DNA of 15,889 bases from contig CAAEEV010000049.1 in the NCBI GenBank assembly GCA_900754955.1, positions 1 to 15,889 on the forward strand. The letters run 5' to 3'. A program made the position numbers and the translations under genes. This DNA comes from Eggerthellaceae bacterium. GTDB lineage: Bacteria > Actinomycetota > Coriobacteriia > Coriobacteriales > Eggerthellaceae. The notes below the pieces were generated by a model that worked only from the letters and a program-made list of their open reading frames with translations, was not told the origin of the DNA and searched no databases. This document shows positions 1-6,616 of the stretch, one piece after another; position 1 is the stretch's first letter, and each line of letters starts with the position of its first letter.

Positions 1-1248
1 CTCCTTCTTGCCGCGCGTGGCCGTGAGCTTGCCCTTCGCGAGCAGCTGTTTGCAGTACGGCTCGTAGGCGGGATTGCCCGCGATCGTGCGCACCACTTCG
101 GCAAGGTCGAGCGAACTCGGGTACACCGTGTTGTCGACACGCGGGTAGGAGATGTAACCGTCCATGTAGAGGCTCTCGGCGATGCGCATGGTACGCGCAG
201 GCGACAGCCCCTCAGCCGAAGCGGCCGCCATAAGCGAGGTGGTGTTGAACGGCACGGGCGGCGCCACCTTGCGCGTGCGCTTCTCGATCGCCGCCACGCG
301 AGCTGAGTGCGCGCCCTCCACGGCCGCCATGGCTGCCTGTGCGGCCGACTCGTCCTTGAAGCGCGCCGTGGCGTGGCCCGCCGTAAACGCAAGCTCGCCC
401 TCGCCGTCGGTCGGACCCGCCTCGGCCGCCGCGTCGAACGCGCCCTTGATCACCCAGTAGTCCTCGGGAACGAACGCCATGCGCTCGCGCTCGCGCGCCA
501 CGATGAGCGCGAGCGTGGGCGTCTGCACGCGGCCCGACGAGCGCACGTTGCCGTAGCCTGCGAACTTCACGAGCGTGAGGTAACGCGTGAGCGCCGCGCC
601 CCAGATGAGATCGATGTCCTGGCGCGACGCACCCGCTGACGCGAGGTTGTCGTCCATCTCAACGAGGTTGGAGAATGCGCCCGTGATCTCGGGTTTCGTG
701 AACGCCGAGTAGCGCGCACGGTATACGGGCGCCGTCGCGTTCACCTCACGGCAGCACGACAGCGCATCCGACCCGATGAGCTCGCCCTCGCGGTCGAAGT
801 CGGTGGCGATCACGATGGTGTCGGCCTTCTTCGCGAGGTTCTTGAGCGAGCGGATGATGTCCTTCTCTTTGGGAAGCTTCTCGATGGGCGCGTACACGAG
901 ATACGGCAGCGCCTCCATCTTCCAGCCCTTGAGATCGACGCCGTCGGCGGTGAAGGGCTTCTTCTTTTTGAACGGGGGCTTCGCGAGCGTGTCGGGGATC
1001 TGCGCGGGGACCGACTCGCCCTCGGCGGTCACGCCTTGCCAGCCGCCGCGCTTCTTGTACACGAGCGACGGCGTGAAATCGGGCTCGAGGATGTGGCCGC
1101 GCAGGCCGATGGTCACCCACTCCTCGCCGTCGAGCTCGAAGCGGTACACGGGCGTGGAGTACACCTTGTCGGCCTTCGGCTTCGTTGCGCCGAGCAAATC
1201 GGCGATCTTCTGAGCTGCGTCGTTCTTCTCGGTTACCACCAGCTTCAC
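1..1248 (-). CDS. topA: Type IA DNA topoisomerase, archaeal TopA-like (partial, 3' end beyond window)
   Basis: Type IA topoisomerases relax negatively supercoiled DNA by cutting and passing one strand through a 5'-phosphotyrosine link. The visible 416 residues begin with a Toprim domain: VVTEKNDAAQKIADLL near the N-terminus carries the catalytic Glu, and D150-F-D-R-E-G-E156 is the DxD metal-binding signature. The central domain has YISYPRVDN, in which Y368 is the expected nucleophile (family consensus YxRTDS). The N-terminus (TEKN..A..IA, then IGLRGHILEPDF) and DFDREGELIG resemble archaeal TopA and reverse gyrase more than E. coli TopA. The GTG start at 1246-1248 is chosen because AGGAGG lies at 1255-1260, 6 nt upstream. 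The gene is open to the left edge, so the C-terminal zinc-finger part cannot be judged. A TopB-type name is possible; the enzyme class is firm. Confidence 0.93.
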   Translation of the reverse strand, partial: MKLVVTEKNDAAQKIADLLGATKPKADKVYSTPVYRFELDGEEWVTIGLRGHILEPDFTPSLVYKKRGGWQGVTAEGESVPAQIPDTLAKPPFKKKKPFTADGVDLKGWKMEALPYLVYAPIEKLPKEKDIIRSLKNLAKKADTIVIATDFDREGELIGSDALSCCREVNATAPVYRARYSAFTKPEITGAFSNLVEMDDNLASAGASRQDIDLIWGAALTRYLTLVKFAGYGNVRSSGRVQTPTLALIVARERERMAFVPEDYWVIKGAFDAAAEAGPTDGEGELAFTAGHATARFKDESAAQAAMAAVEGAHSARVAAIEKRTRKVAPPVPFNTTSLMAAASAEGLSPARTMRIAESLYMDGYISYPRVDNTVYPSSLDLAEVVRTIAGNPAYEPYCKQLLAKGKLTATRGKKE

Positions 1249-1350
1249 GCAGGTCCTCCTTTTCTGCCGCCGGGACGCCTCGCGCCGCAGCGGCTTCCTT
1301 TTCACACGAATGCCCCTACTTGTTTATTTAACGTGTGCGGGGATGCGAGC

Positions 1351-1367
1351 GCTCCGCGCTGCGGAGC
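1351..1367. repeat. Perfect GC-rich inverted repeat
   Basis: GCTCCGC and GCGGAGC form a 7-bp stem with a 3-nt GCT loop. No T-run follows on either strand, so it does not look like a standard intrinsic terminator. It lies in the leader or promoter region upstream of topA. Confidence 0.5.
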
Positions 1368-1534
1368 AAAACACCCGTAAGGATACACGAAAAGCGCCGC
1401 AGCACACGAGATGTACGCAGGATTGTTCGCGTTGCAATAAGAAACTTCCGACGCACGCGCGCTGAGGCGTGGCGTGCGCGCGAGAGCGCGGCGGCGCCTT
1501 CTCCTCACGAAAACGTTCGCTGCGCGCAGGATGC

Positions 1535-1606
1535 GATGCGGCACGGTGGCACCTGGCCGATGTGGGGCCCGATGCGGCGCGGTGGCGCGTGGCCGATGCG
1601 GGGTTC
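1535..1606. repeat. 36-bp imperfect tandem repeat, two copies
   Basis: Bases 1535-1570 and 1571-1606 match at about 30 of 36 positions when aligned by eye. Both begin GATGCGGC, then read CGGTGGC and TGGCCGATG. The unit is 36 nt, a multiple of 3, but no convincing coding frame with a ribosome binding site uses it. Its function is unknown. Confidence 0.6.
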
Positions 1607-1801
1607 GGGAAATCGCGTGAGGATTTCGTTGCCGTGCGCCGGAGATGGTGCGGGCGATTTATGGAGCGCCGCGACGTCGCGTACCATGGGCAGCGGCGTC
1701 CGTCGAACCGCAGCACCACCGCCTCATGTTCCACACGGCAATCGACCCGCGACACGCTCCATCAACGGACCAGCGGCGGCGCCCCGAGGGAGGAGGTTCC
1801 C

Positions 1802-2269
1802 ATGAAGACCATCATCAAAGCATTCGTCAGCCTGATCATCGTTGCCATCGTCGGCATCGGCGTGCTCGTAATTCTGCCCGAGCTTGGCATCGACAACCCC
1901 GTGACCGAGGCCGTCAACGATGCGAAGAACGCCGCCACAAACGCTGCCCTCGACGCATCGGGCATCAAGGAGAAGGCCCAGGCGGCACTCGAGGGCAACG
2001 CCGAGAGGATCGCCGCCGCCACGGGCATGTCGACCGCGCAGGTGAACGAGGCGATCGCCAACCTCGACATCGAGAGTTGGCGGGCCACGACGCTACCCGC
2101 CGACGCGCTTCCCGCCGGCACGTCGAACATCAGCTACGGCGGCACCGACGCCACCATCACCACCTACGACGACCCCTCGGTGGTCACCGTGAACGCCTAC
2201 GGGCAGAACCTCACGCTCGAGGTGCCCGCGAGCGCCCAGCAGTACCTGGGGTATCTGGAGTATCTGTAG
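1802..2269 (+). CDS. Small membrane-anchored protein of unknown function
   Basis: I do not recognise this 155-residue protein. A hydrophobic segment at residues 5-26 (FVSLIIVAIVGIGVLVILP) follows MKTIIK, so it is probably a single-pass N-in/C-out membrane protein or an uncleaved-signal protein. Residues 35-90 are Ala/Asn/Glu-rich and probably helical (AVNDAKNAATNAALDASGIK). The C-terminal part (105-155) is rich in Thr, Tyr and Gly and is probably beta-rich. The start is supported by a GGAGGAGG sequence just upstream. The gene stands alone and converges on the minus-strand cluster that ends at 2362. It has no cysteines and no catalytic motif that I can see. Confidence 0.8.
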   Translation: MKTIIKAFVSLIIVAIVGIGVLVILPELGIDNPVTEAVNDAKNAATNAALDASGIKEKAQAALEGNAERIAAATGMSTAQVNEAIANLDIESWRATTLPADALPAGTSNISYGGTDATITTYDDPSVVTVNAYGQNLTLEVPASAQQYLGYLEYL

Positions 2270-2361
2270 GCACGAGCTCCAGCGGAAGCGGGGCGGCGCG
2301 CGAGCAGGCGCGACCCTGGTGGAAGCGGAGTCAACGTGCGAGGCCGCGCATGGCGGCTCCG

Positions 2362-3012
2362 TTAGCGGCTCGCCTCGTCGATGAGGCCGAGCACGTGCAC
2401 CGCCTCGCGCCCCGCAAGTTCGACGCCCTCCATGCACCCTGTGCAGTAGCATGCCACGCGCGACGTGCGGTAGCGCTGCGCGAGTTCCTCGCGCGCATAG
2501 CGCAGCTGCCCATCCTGCGGTGCGGGCCGAAACGCAGGGCTCGCCGCCAGATGCGGCGCAAGGCGGCCGTAGCGCGGCGAGGGCTCGCGCAGCAGCGTGA
2601 CGCCGCACGAGTCGGCCCGCGCACGATTCGGCTCCACTTCCTCAACCTGCACGTTCATGCGGCGCAGCAGCGCACGCACCGCCTCGTGGAGCGCCCCGTC
2701 GCGCCGCGAGCGCCAGCAATCCTGCAGCGCCATGCGCTCGCCGCCGAAGTCGGGCAGCTCAAGCGCGGCGTCGTCTGCAATGAGCTCATACGCGCTCACG
2801 AGCCGCGCCTGCGGAGCCGACTCCCAGAGAATTGCGGCGCACGTTGGGCACACGTACACCGCCGTGTCACCCCGCTTCGGGAGCACGTAGTCGACGCTGC
2901 AGCACCGCGCGATCGCAGCGTCGTGGCGCTCGCGCATCACACGCTCAATCCACGCCGACGCTTGCGGATACCGCGCCGAAAACTTGCATCCCGGATAGTA
3001 GACGAGGGCCAC
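2362..3012 (-). CDS. CCG-type cysteine-rich domain protein (HdrB/GlpC-like fold)
   Basis: This 216-residue protein shows the duplicated pattern of cysteine-rich CCG domains found in HdrB, GlpC and succinate/lactate oxidoreductase subunits, where they bind a non-cubane Fe-S cluster or act in thiol chemistry. The first repeat has YYPGC9, C37-C38 and C55-P-T-C58. The second has QDC99 followed by about 37 residues to SC136G, then CYCTGC (C188, C190, C193). The canonical CCG is degraded to CCS and SCG, so cluster binding may differ from HdrB. The GTG start (3010-3012) has a weak GGGGA-type site upstream. It lies 63 nt after yqhQ and is probably the last gene of the thyX-yqhQ unit. No redox partner subunit is adjacent. 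The substrate is unknown. Confidence 0.85.
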   Translation of the reverse strand: MALVYYPGCKFSARYPQASAWIERVMRERHDAAIARCCSVDYVLPKRGDTAVYVCPTCAAILWESAPQARLVSAYELIADDAALELPDFGGERMALQDCWRSRRDGALHEAVRALLRRMNVQVEEVEPNRARADSCGVTLLREPSPRYGRLAPHLAASPAFRPAPQDGQLRYAREELAQRYRTSRVACYCTGCMEGVELAGREAVHVLGLIDEASR

Positions 3013-3075
3013 AGCCGTCCCCTTTCCCGTTGACCTGATACCGCCCGCCCGCGGGCAACGCGCGGCGGACGCCTC

Positions 3076-4377
3076 CTACGCAGCCGCTTCCGCCGCACGC
3101 CTCTCGCGCTCGAGCACGGGCTTCATCGCAGCGATGGCGCACGCGAGCTGTTCGTCGTCGGGCTCGTTCGTGGTGAGGTATTGCATCTGCATGCCCGGCC
3201 ACAGCACCACCTTCACGAGCGGATTCTCGGGGTGGCTGCCCGCCCACTTCACCGTGATCTCGTACGACACGCCCGCGATGACGGGCATGAGCACGATGCG
3301 GGCCACAATGACGAGCGCGAGCTTCGGCGCACCGTCGGGCACGCCCCAAGCACCGATGAGCGCATTGAGCGGCACGATGGTGTACACGAGGATGGCGATG
3401 ATCATCACCATGATGAGGAACGCCGTGCCGCAGCGCACGTGCAGGCGCGGGAACTGCCGCGCGTTCTCGGGCGTGAGCGGCAGGCCGTGCTCGTAGCAGT
3501 GGATGGTTTTGTGCTCGGCGCCGTGGTACATGAACATGCGGCGGATGTCCTTCATGCGCCCGATGAGCCAGATGTAGAACACGAACACCGCCACGCGCAG
3601 AATGCCGTCCACGATGTTCCACGCAAGCGTGTTCTGGTCGTACTCGCCCACGATGAGGTTGGCGGCGAAGGCGGGCAGCACGATGAACAGCGCGATGCCG
3701 AGCGCCAGGCCGAGTCCGAGCGAGAGCCCCATCTCGAGCGAGCTGAACGCGGGTTCCTTCTCGGCGGGAGCGGCGGCGACGTCGGACGCGAGCCCGGAAG
3801 CGGGCTCGGCGGCGGCGCTTGCGGGCGCGTTGGCGGCGGGCTCGGCGGCAGCGGGCTCGGCATCGCACACGACCTCGAGCGTGCGCTGGGCCCCAAGGCC
3901 GTCGATCATCTCGTCGGGGTTGCCGAAATCGCACTTCCACGAGAATGCCCGCGCAGGCTGCTCGTCAGCTGCGCCGGCGTCAGAAGCGGGGGCGCCTTCG
4001 CCATCGGCGCGCGAAGCCTCCCGCACCGATCGGTCGTCGGCGGGCGTCGCCGCAGCGCTCGATCCGCCCTCCTCTTCCTCATCCGCGTAGGCGTGGTTCG
4101 CGGCGATCTCGAGCGCTTTGAAGCCGAGCATGAGCGACTCCACGAGGGCCGTGCAGCCGCGCACGAGCGGCAGGCGCAGCCAGCGGTTCTTCCCCTTGCC
4201 CGAGGCAAGGTCGTGCTCCTCCACGTAGATGTTTCCGTCGGGCTCGCGCACGGCGGCCGCCCAGTTGAGCTTGCCGCGCATCATGACGCCCTCGATGAGC
4301 GCCTGGCCGCCCACGTGCGTCTTGACGGCGCCGTCCTCCGCGAACGCGCGCGCAAGCTGGCTCTTCTGCTTCGTCAC
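3076..4377 (-). CDS. yqhQ: DUF1385 (YqhQ-family) membrane protein with acidic/Ala-rich insert
   Basis: YqhQ-family proteins are integral membrane proteins of poorly defined function. This 433-residue protein has the family signatures GGQALIEGVMMRG (residues 23-35), HGAEHKTIHCYEH (285-297) and PGMQMQYLTT (394-403). Hydrophobic segments lie at about 214-238, 260-274, 316-340 and 353-372. Residues 99-211 form a low-complexity insert rich in Ala, Glu, Asp and Pro, which makes the protein longer than I would expect for the family (around 300 residues). The GTG start (4375-4377) begins 1 nt after the thyX stop, and a GAGGGA site is embedded in the last thyX codons, so translational coupling is likely. 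The role is not known; the family assignment is firm. Confidence 0.92.
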   Translation of the reverse strand: MTKQKSQLARAFAEDGAVKTHVGGQALIEGVMMRGKLNWAAAVREPDGNIYVEEHDLASGKGKNRWLRLPLVRGCTALVESLMLGFKALEIAANHAYADEEEEGGSSAAATPADDRSVREASRADGEGAPASDAGAADEQPARAFSWKCDFGNPDEMIDGLGAQRTLEVVCDAEPAAAEPAANAPASAAAEPASGLASDVAAAPAEKEPAFSSLEMGLSLGLGLALGIALFIVLPAFAANLIVGEYDQNTLAWNIVDGILRVAVFVFYIWLIGRMKDIRRMFMYHGAEHKTIHCYEHGLPLTPENARQFPRLHVRCGTAFLIMVMIIAILVYTIVPLNALIGAWGVPDGAPKLALVIVARIVLMPVIAGVSYEITVKWAGSHPENPLVKVVLWPGMQMQYLTTNEPDDEQLACAIAAMKPVLERERRAAEAAA

Positions 4378-4378
4378 G

Positions 4379-5059
4379 CTAGTCCCTCGTCACGCGCGGA
4401 TAGGGATTTCCGCAGGTCATCTTCCCTTCGGGGCACGCGCCGCGCACGCAGGGGGCGCCGGCGTCGGCGAACACGAACGGCGCCGTGGGACGCGCGAGCT
4501 CGAGCATGCGGTGCGCCATCTCGCGGATCTCCCACTGAGCGCGGTTGCAGCAGCGCAGGCTGAAGAAGTGCAGCAGCTCGCGCACGTTCATCGTCACGAC
4601 AATCTTGCTCTCCGCCGCATTCGGCAGCAGGTAGCGAGCGTCCTCGGCGGGCACGCCCGCGTCGAGCAGCTTCCGATAGGCAGTCACGCACGCCTCGATG
4701 GCCTCGTCGAAGACGGCCTCCGTCTCGGGCGATGCCGTCACGCTCGCGGGCTTCACCACAGCCACGCCGTCCTTGAACTTCACGTAGCGCTGGCTCTGCT
4801 GGTTGAAGCTCGCGATGCGATGGCGCACGAGCTGATGCGTAAGCGCGCGCGACACACCGTCGATGGCGAAGGTGTAGCTCGCGTGCTCGAGCGTGGAGAA
4901 GTGGCCCGAACTCATAATGGTGGTGAGCACGCTTTTCACGCGCTCCTCGGGCATCGTCTCCATGAGCTCCGCCGCGCCGACGGGCGCATAGCACAGGCGC
5001 GCGGCGGTGGCGATGGCGCGCTCGGGATCGGGGGTGTGGTACAGCAGCTCAACGTGCAT
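4379..5059 (-). CDS. thyX: Flavin-dependent thymidylate synthase ThyX
   Basis: ThyX makes dTMP from dUMP using methylene-tetrahydrofolate and FAD/NADPH, replacing ThyA. The 226-residue product carries the ThyX signature as RHRIASFNQQSQRY (residues 79-92), with R79-H-R81, S84, S89 and R91 in place. Q87 stands where the common motif has Glu (RHRxxSxNE). FFSLRCCNRAQWEIR (165-179) is the conserved nucleotide/FAD-binding region. The C-terminus has a Cys-containing tail (C204, C209, C216, ending CPEGKMTCG), a possible metal or structural site. The ATG at 5057-5059 is chosen because an AGGAGG site lies 4 nt upstream (5064-5069); an upstream in-frame start at 5125 lacks one. It is first in the thyX-yqhQ-CCG cluster. 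Confidence 0.97.
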   Translation of the reverse strand: MHVELLYHTPDPERAIATAARLCYAPVGAAELMETMPEERVKSVLTTIMSSGHFSTLEHASYTFAIDGVSRALTHQLVRHRIASFNQQSQRYVKFKDGVAVVKPASVTASPETEAVFDEAIEACVTAYRKLLDAGVPAEDARYLLPNAAESKIVVTMNVRELLHFFSLRCCNRAQWEIREMAHRMLELARPTAPFVFADAGAPCVRGACPEGKMTCGNPYPRVTRD

Positions 5060-5235
5060 GGGTCCTCCTTGCAGGCATGTCGCGGTTCTGGGCGGCGCAT
5101 CGCGCACCACGCGGGCGGTCTGCATGCGGTTAGCGCACGAGGCGCTCGTCGCCCCGCGTAACGCAGATGCAAATCACGCGCAGTTGGCGCAGATCACGCG
5201 CCGCAGAAAGACAATGCCGAATCTTGCTTTCGCTC

Positions 5236-5263
5236 TTGTTGTTATCTCATTGTAGGATAATAT
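5236..5263 (+). promoter_or_regulatory. Predicted sigma-70-type promoter for the first methyltransferase
   Basis: A TTGTTG -35 box (5236-5241) is separated by 16 nt from a TAATAT -10 box (5258-5263). It lies in the only AT-rich island of this intergenic region and points towards the gene at 5580, giving a leader of about 310 nt. An alternative register is TTGTTA with TATAGG, also with a 16-nt spacer. Confidence 0.5.
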
Positions 5264-5277
5264 AGGTGCGTCTGGGG

Positions 5278-5295
5278 TATACGGTATGCCGTATA
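5278..5295. promoter_or_regulatory. Operator-like inverted repeat TATACGG-N4-CCGTATA
   Basis: TATACGGTATGCCGTATA is a perfect 7-bp inverted repeat around a 4-nt centre. It lies about 15 nt downstream of the predicted -10 box, across or just after the expected transcription start, a typical position for a repressor site. The cognate regulator is not in the window. Confidence 0.55.
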
Positions 5296-5579
5296 GCTCA
5301 AGTATAGATTGCAGTACGCCGCGAACGGCCGCGGCGCCCTCCAGCTGCTCCGTTTTGCGGCGAAAGAACAGAACGGCTGAAGATGCGCGGAACGCGGAAG
5401 CGCGGGCACGCCACAATACGCGGAAGCCGAAGAGCGGTGAAACGCAGAAAACGCAGGTGCGCTATGGCGCCGGCCGGGCAAGAAAGAAGCGTTGAGGCCG
5501 CCATCTTCGCACGGTCGCGCGCCACGGACGCGCCCAGCATGCGAAGCGTCGCACGGAATTCAGACGGAAGGAGCGCCGC

Positions 5580-6479
5580 ATGACCGATTCGTTCATCCCC
5601 CGCCTCACCACAACCGACTGGGGCGAGGAGTGGAAACAGCTGCAGAAGGCGCGCCGCGCCGCCGACGACCCCGCCCACTGGGACGAGCGCGCCAAAACCT
5701 ACGGATGCGCCGACCCCGCCTCGCTCTACGTGCGGAAGTTCCTCGAGTTCGCCCAGGTCAAACCAGACGAAACCGTGCTCGACATGGGCTGCGGAACGGG
5801 CGCCATCGCGCTGCCGCTCGCCGCAACAGGCTGCAACGTGATCGCCGCCGATTTCAGCCGCGGCATGCTCGACGTGCTCGAGAGCACGGCGCGCAAGCGC
5901 GGCATAGCACACGACGCCGTCAGAACCGAGTTCATGAGCTGGGAAGACGATTGGGAGGCGCACGGGATCGGAGAGGGAAGCGTGGATGTTGCCGTGTCCT
6001 CGCGCTCGATCGCCACCGCCGACCTGCGCGACTCGCTCGAACGCCTCACCCGCGTGGCACGCCGCCGCGCGTGCATCACGCTCGCTGCAGGCTCGTCGCC
6101 GCGCACCGACGAGCGCATCCTATCGGCCATCGGCCTGCAAAATCGGCTCGGTCGCGACTTTCTCTACGCGTTCATGATCCTCTGCGACATGGGGTACTAC
6201 CCCGAGGTGCGCTACATCCCGAGCAAGCGCGCCGACAGCTACGACTCGGCGGAGGAGGCGTTCGTCAATCTACAGAAGATGGTGCGCGACGCCGCGGGCG
6301 AGATGACGCCGGAAGCCGAGGTCGCCGCAGCGCTGCGCAACCTCGAGCGGTGGATCGGCAGCAACCTTGTGGATAACCCCGCTGCAGGAACCGCCGACGA
6401 GGACGGCAACGTGCAGAAGCGCTACAAGCTGAGGGAAGCGCGCACCGTCACCTGGGCGTTCATCGCCTGGGACAAGTAA
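5580..6479 (+). CDS. Class I SAM-dependent methyltransferase (first paralogue)
   Basis: A 299-residue methyltransferase with a Rossmann fold. Motif I is VLDMGCGTGAIALPLA (66-81), the acidic ribose-binding position is D91 in IAADFSRGMLDVLE, and SSRSIATADLRDSLERL (140-156) takes the place of the motif IV/V region. An N-terminal helical segment (WDERAKTYG, 34-42) precedes the SAM domain, and a C-terminal domain (about 175-299) probably contacts the substrate. The ATG at 5580 is preceded by GGAAGGAG. The gene converges on the P-loop NTPase gene at 6605 and is clearly paralogous to the methyltransferase at 7891: both share the SSRS(I/L)xTxDL block and an aromatic WxxxxW end. The substrate is not predictable. 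A perfect DnaA-box 9-mer lies in its coding sequence at 6368-6376. Confidence 0.9.
   Translation: MTDSFIPRLTTTDWGEEWKQLQKARRAADDPAHWDERAKTYGCADPASLYVRKFLEFAQVKPDETVLDMGCGTGAIALPLAATGCNVIAADFSRGMLDVLESTARKRGIAHDAVRTEFMSWEDDWEAHGIGEGSVDVAVSSRSIATADLRDSLERLTRVARRRACITLAAGSSPRTDERILSAIGLQNRLGRDFLYAFMILCDMGYYPEVRYIPSKRADSYDSAEEAFVNLQKMVRDAAGEMTPEAEVAAALRNLERWIGSNLVDNPAAGTADEDGNVQKRYKLREARTVTWAFIAWDK
6368..6376 (-). other. Perfect DnaA-box 9-mer (TTATCCACA on minus strand)
   Basis: TGTGGATAA on the plus strand is the complement of the consensus DnaA box TTATCCACA. It lies inside the methyltransferase gene and encodes part of NLVDNP. A single box is not an origin, and chance cannot be excluded, but it lies only about 230 bp from a parS site. 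Confidence 0.3.
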
Positions 6480-6511
6480 GGCGAAGGCGTCGGGAAGCGC
6501 GGCGCCAGTAC

Positions 6512-6532
6512 GAGGGCGTCCGTCCCGCCCTC
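6512..6532. terminator. Hairpin between convergent genes, possible weak terminator
   Basis: GAGGGCG (6512-6518) and CGCCCTC (6526-6532) form a perfect 7-bp stem with a 7-nt loop, 32 nt after the methyltransferase stop. No T-run follows on either strand, so any termination role is uncertain. Confidence 0.3.
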
Positions 6533-6600
6533 TGCATGTCGCGGAGAAGGGGGTTTGCTGCCACTTCCGCCGCCGCAATCGGCGCTGTGGGCTCGACGAA

Positions 6601-6616
6601 TGTTTCACGTGAAACA
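6601..6616. other. parS: parS chromosome-partition site 1 (overlaps NTPase stop codon)
   Basis: TGTTTCACGTGAAACA is identical to the widely conserved chromosomal parS sequence to which ParB binds before spreading as a CTP-dependent clamp and recruiting SMC. The dyad extends further: bases 6596-6621 form a perfect 26-bp palindrome. Read on the minus strand, the first half encodes the last residues of the NTPase (C-F-T) and supplies its TGA stop (6605-6607). Site identity rests on an exact 16/16 match, and a second copy lies 457 bp away. Confidence 0.93.

Larger units (their letters stand above)
1249..1801. other. Divergent intergenic region between topA and a small membrane protein gene
   Basis: No convincing gene is seen in these 553 bases. 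The stretch must hold the promoters for topA (minus) and the 1802 gene (plus). A possible minus-strand promoter is TTGCAA about 16 nt before TACATC (roughly 1405-1436 read on the minus strand), but the match is weak. The region contains a short perfect hairpin at 1351-1367 and a 36-bp imperfect tandem duplication at 1535-1606. A GGAGGAGG ribosome binding site for the downstream gene lies at about 1789-1796. Confidence 0.5.
5060..5579. other. Divergent intergenic region between thyX and a methyltransferase
   Basis: These 520 bases hold no convincing gene. Short open frames exist, but none has a good ribosome binding site or recognisable protein. An AT-rich island at about 5220-5310, unusual in this GC-rich window, holds a probable plus-strand promoter (5236-5263) and a dyad (5278-5295). 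The remaining roughly 270 bases before the methyltransferase would be a long leader and contain several short purine-rich direct repeats (ACGCGGAAGC-like) at 5389-5450. Confidence 0.55.

Noticed and set aside
1351..1367. Intrinsic terminator
   Set aside because: The stem is good but no T-run follows on either strand, and it lies upstream of both flanking genes.
1727..1742. Possible third parS site
   Set aside because: Only the left half (TGTTCCAC) resembles parS; the right half does not match.
1645..3033. Long plus-strand open frame over the CCG protein and the small membrane protein
   Set aside because: The composition is Arg/His/Ala-rich as expected for antisense of GC-rich genes, with no motif, while the competing frames encode recognisable or well-initiated proteins.
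3181..4563. 460-codon plus-strand frame antisense to yqhQ
   Set aside because: It is a low-complexity His/Arg/Gly shadow. The minus strand carries clear YqhQ motifs.
5060..5125. Upstream extension of ThyX to 5125
   Set aside because: The extension holds no family residues and would include the perfect AGGAGG site of the ATG at 5059.
5286..5495. Small 69-codon gene in the thyX-methyltransferase gap
   Set aside because: Its composition is basic and repetitive, there is no clear ribosome binding site, and its start overlaps the operator-like dyad.
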